Source: Betaproteobacteria bacterium (GTDB taxonomy: Bacteria; Pseudomonadota; Gammaproteobacteria; Burkholderiales; Usitatibacteraceae). From it: a DNA stretch of 13,950 nt. The position numbers were made by a program, and so were the translations under genes. Each line of letters begins with the position of its first letter. Position 1 is the first letter of the stretch. Shown in pieces: positions 13,291-13,950 of the stretch. The DNA lies in the NCBI GenBank assembly GCA_025362705.1, contig JANYFH010000077.1:1-13950 (forward strand). Reading direction: 5' to 3'. The notes under the pieces were generated by a model, which ran no database searches, had not been told where the DNA came from, and saw only the letters and a program-made list of their open reading frames with translations.

Positions 13291-13950
13291 ATGACCAACG
13301 AATACCAAATCACCCTGACCCCTTCCGGCAATACATTCCGTGTAACAGTCGACGAGACTGTACTTGAGGCAGCGCTGCGCCAGGGCATCGGCCTGCCCTA
13401 CGGCTGTCGCAATGGGGCATGCGGTTCGTGCAAAGGCAGTATCGTCTCGGGTGAATTCGATTACGGCGTTTATCAGGAACGCACCCTGACGCCAGAAGAA
13501 AAATCCCAGGGAAAAGCGTTACTTTGCGTCGGCAAACCACGATCGGATATGACACTCAATGTGAAGGAAATCGGCGGCACGGGTGATATACAAATCCGCA
13601 CGCTACCTTGCCGCGTTGAAAAGAAGGAAAAAGTGGCTCCCGACGTAGCCATCCTTTCTCTCAGGCTTCCAGCGCAGGAGCGCTTGCAGTTCATGGCGGG
13701 TCAGTATCTGGATATATTGCTCAAGGATGGCAAGCGGCGCAGTTTCTCCATGGCCAATGCACCGCATCACGATGAATTTGTGGAACTGCATATGCGTCTG
13801 ATTCCCGGTGGGCAATTCACGAATTATGTATTCAACGAAATGCGCGACCGCGCCATACTTCGCTTCGAGGGGCCGCTCGGCACATTTTTTCTGCGTGAAG
13901 ATTCGGACAAACCGATTATTTTTATGGCGGGCGGCACCGGGTTCGCGCCT
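13291..13950 (+). CDS. 2Fe-2S ferredoxin-flavin NAD(P)H reductase, 3' end missing
   Basis: First 220 residues of a reductase with three modules: a plant-type ferredoxin, an FAD-binding barrel and an NAD(P)H-binding domain. The 2Fe-2S ligands are Cys39, Cys44, Cys47 (CRNGACGSC) and Cys79. The FAD motif is RRSFSMAN (about 149-156), a variant of RxYS. The start of the NAD(P) domain is the final GGTGFAP, cut by the window edge; about 120 more residues are expected. In betaproteobacteria such genes are commonly labelled CDP-6-deoxy-delta-3,4-glucoseen reductase (AscD-like), but the same layout serves as the electron-donor subunit of phenol- or toluene-type oxygenases, and nothing here shows deoxysugar synthesis next to it. 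The ATG at 13291 has only a weak ribosome-binding site (AAAGAG, too distant). Confidence 0.9.
   Translation, partial: MTNEYQITLTPSGNTFRVTVDETVLEAALRQGIGLPYGCRNGACGSCKGSIVSGEFDYGVYQERTLTPEEKSQGKALLCVGKPRSDMTLNVKEIGGTGDIQIRTLPCRVEKKEKVAPDVAILSLRLPAQERLQFMAGQYLDILLKDGKRRSFSMANAPHHDEFVELHMRLIPGGQFTNYVFNEMRDRAILRFEGPLGTFFLREDSDKPIIFMAGGTGFAP

Overview
The window looks like a stretch of a betaproteobacterial chromosome of moderate GC content (Burkholderiales/Nitrosomonadales type; I would not go to genus). The basis is the order accB-accC-prmA-zinc-ribbon/DUF3426-PfkB kinase-glycine-zipper lipoprotein, with a TlpA-like thioredoxin and a DsbD-type protein just upstream of accB, plus the sequence character of the WbpM-like dehydratase, ApaH and membrane-anchored cytochrome c5. 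Nearly all of it is housekeeping DNA. I see no insertion sequence, integrase, CRISPR array, toxin-antitoxin pair or defence gene.

Layout. 1-1725 (+): 3' part of a WbpM/CapD-type nucleotide-sugar dehydratase. 1726-1994: a small RNA-rich interval with tRNA-Arg(CCG) on the minus strand, its terminator, and beyond it a 106-nt highly self-complementary segment that ends in the same 3' sequence as the tRNA. 2134-3623 (+): membrane-anchored cytochrome c and ApaH, separated by a strong terminator. 3693-9988 (-): a long same-strand block. Read in its own direction it runs accB, accC, prmA, DUF3426 protein, PfkB kinase, SlyB-like lipoprotein, PlsC-like acyltransferase. The gaps suggest accBC-prmA-DUF3426 are transcribed together and that the PfkB kinase and lipoprotein form a second unit with its own -10 box. 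9989-10359 has no gene. 10360-11598 (-): a DsbD N-terminal-domain protein lacking the membrane domain, followed by a TlpA-like thioredoxin. 11843-12262 (+): FxsA-like membrane protein, whose stop codon overlaps that of a convergent atypical SDR (12259-13242, -). 13291-13950 (+): 5' part of a ferredoxin-flavin reductase that runs off the end.

Functionally, AccB and AccC form the biotin carboxylase half of acetyl-CoA carboxylase, and PlsC would use the resulting acyl chains for phospholipid. The DsbD-N and TlpA pair points to thiol redox work in the periplasm. WbpM feeds surface-polysaccharide synthesis.

The least ordinary thing is the 1769-1877 element. On the minus strand it can fold into a three-way structure with four stems and a tRNA-identical CCA end. 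Both non-Watson-Crick positions are G-U on that strand and A-C on the other, which argues for an RNA made from the tRNA strand. Its function, and whether it is transcribed, are not known from sequence alone.
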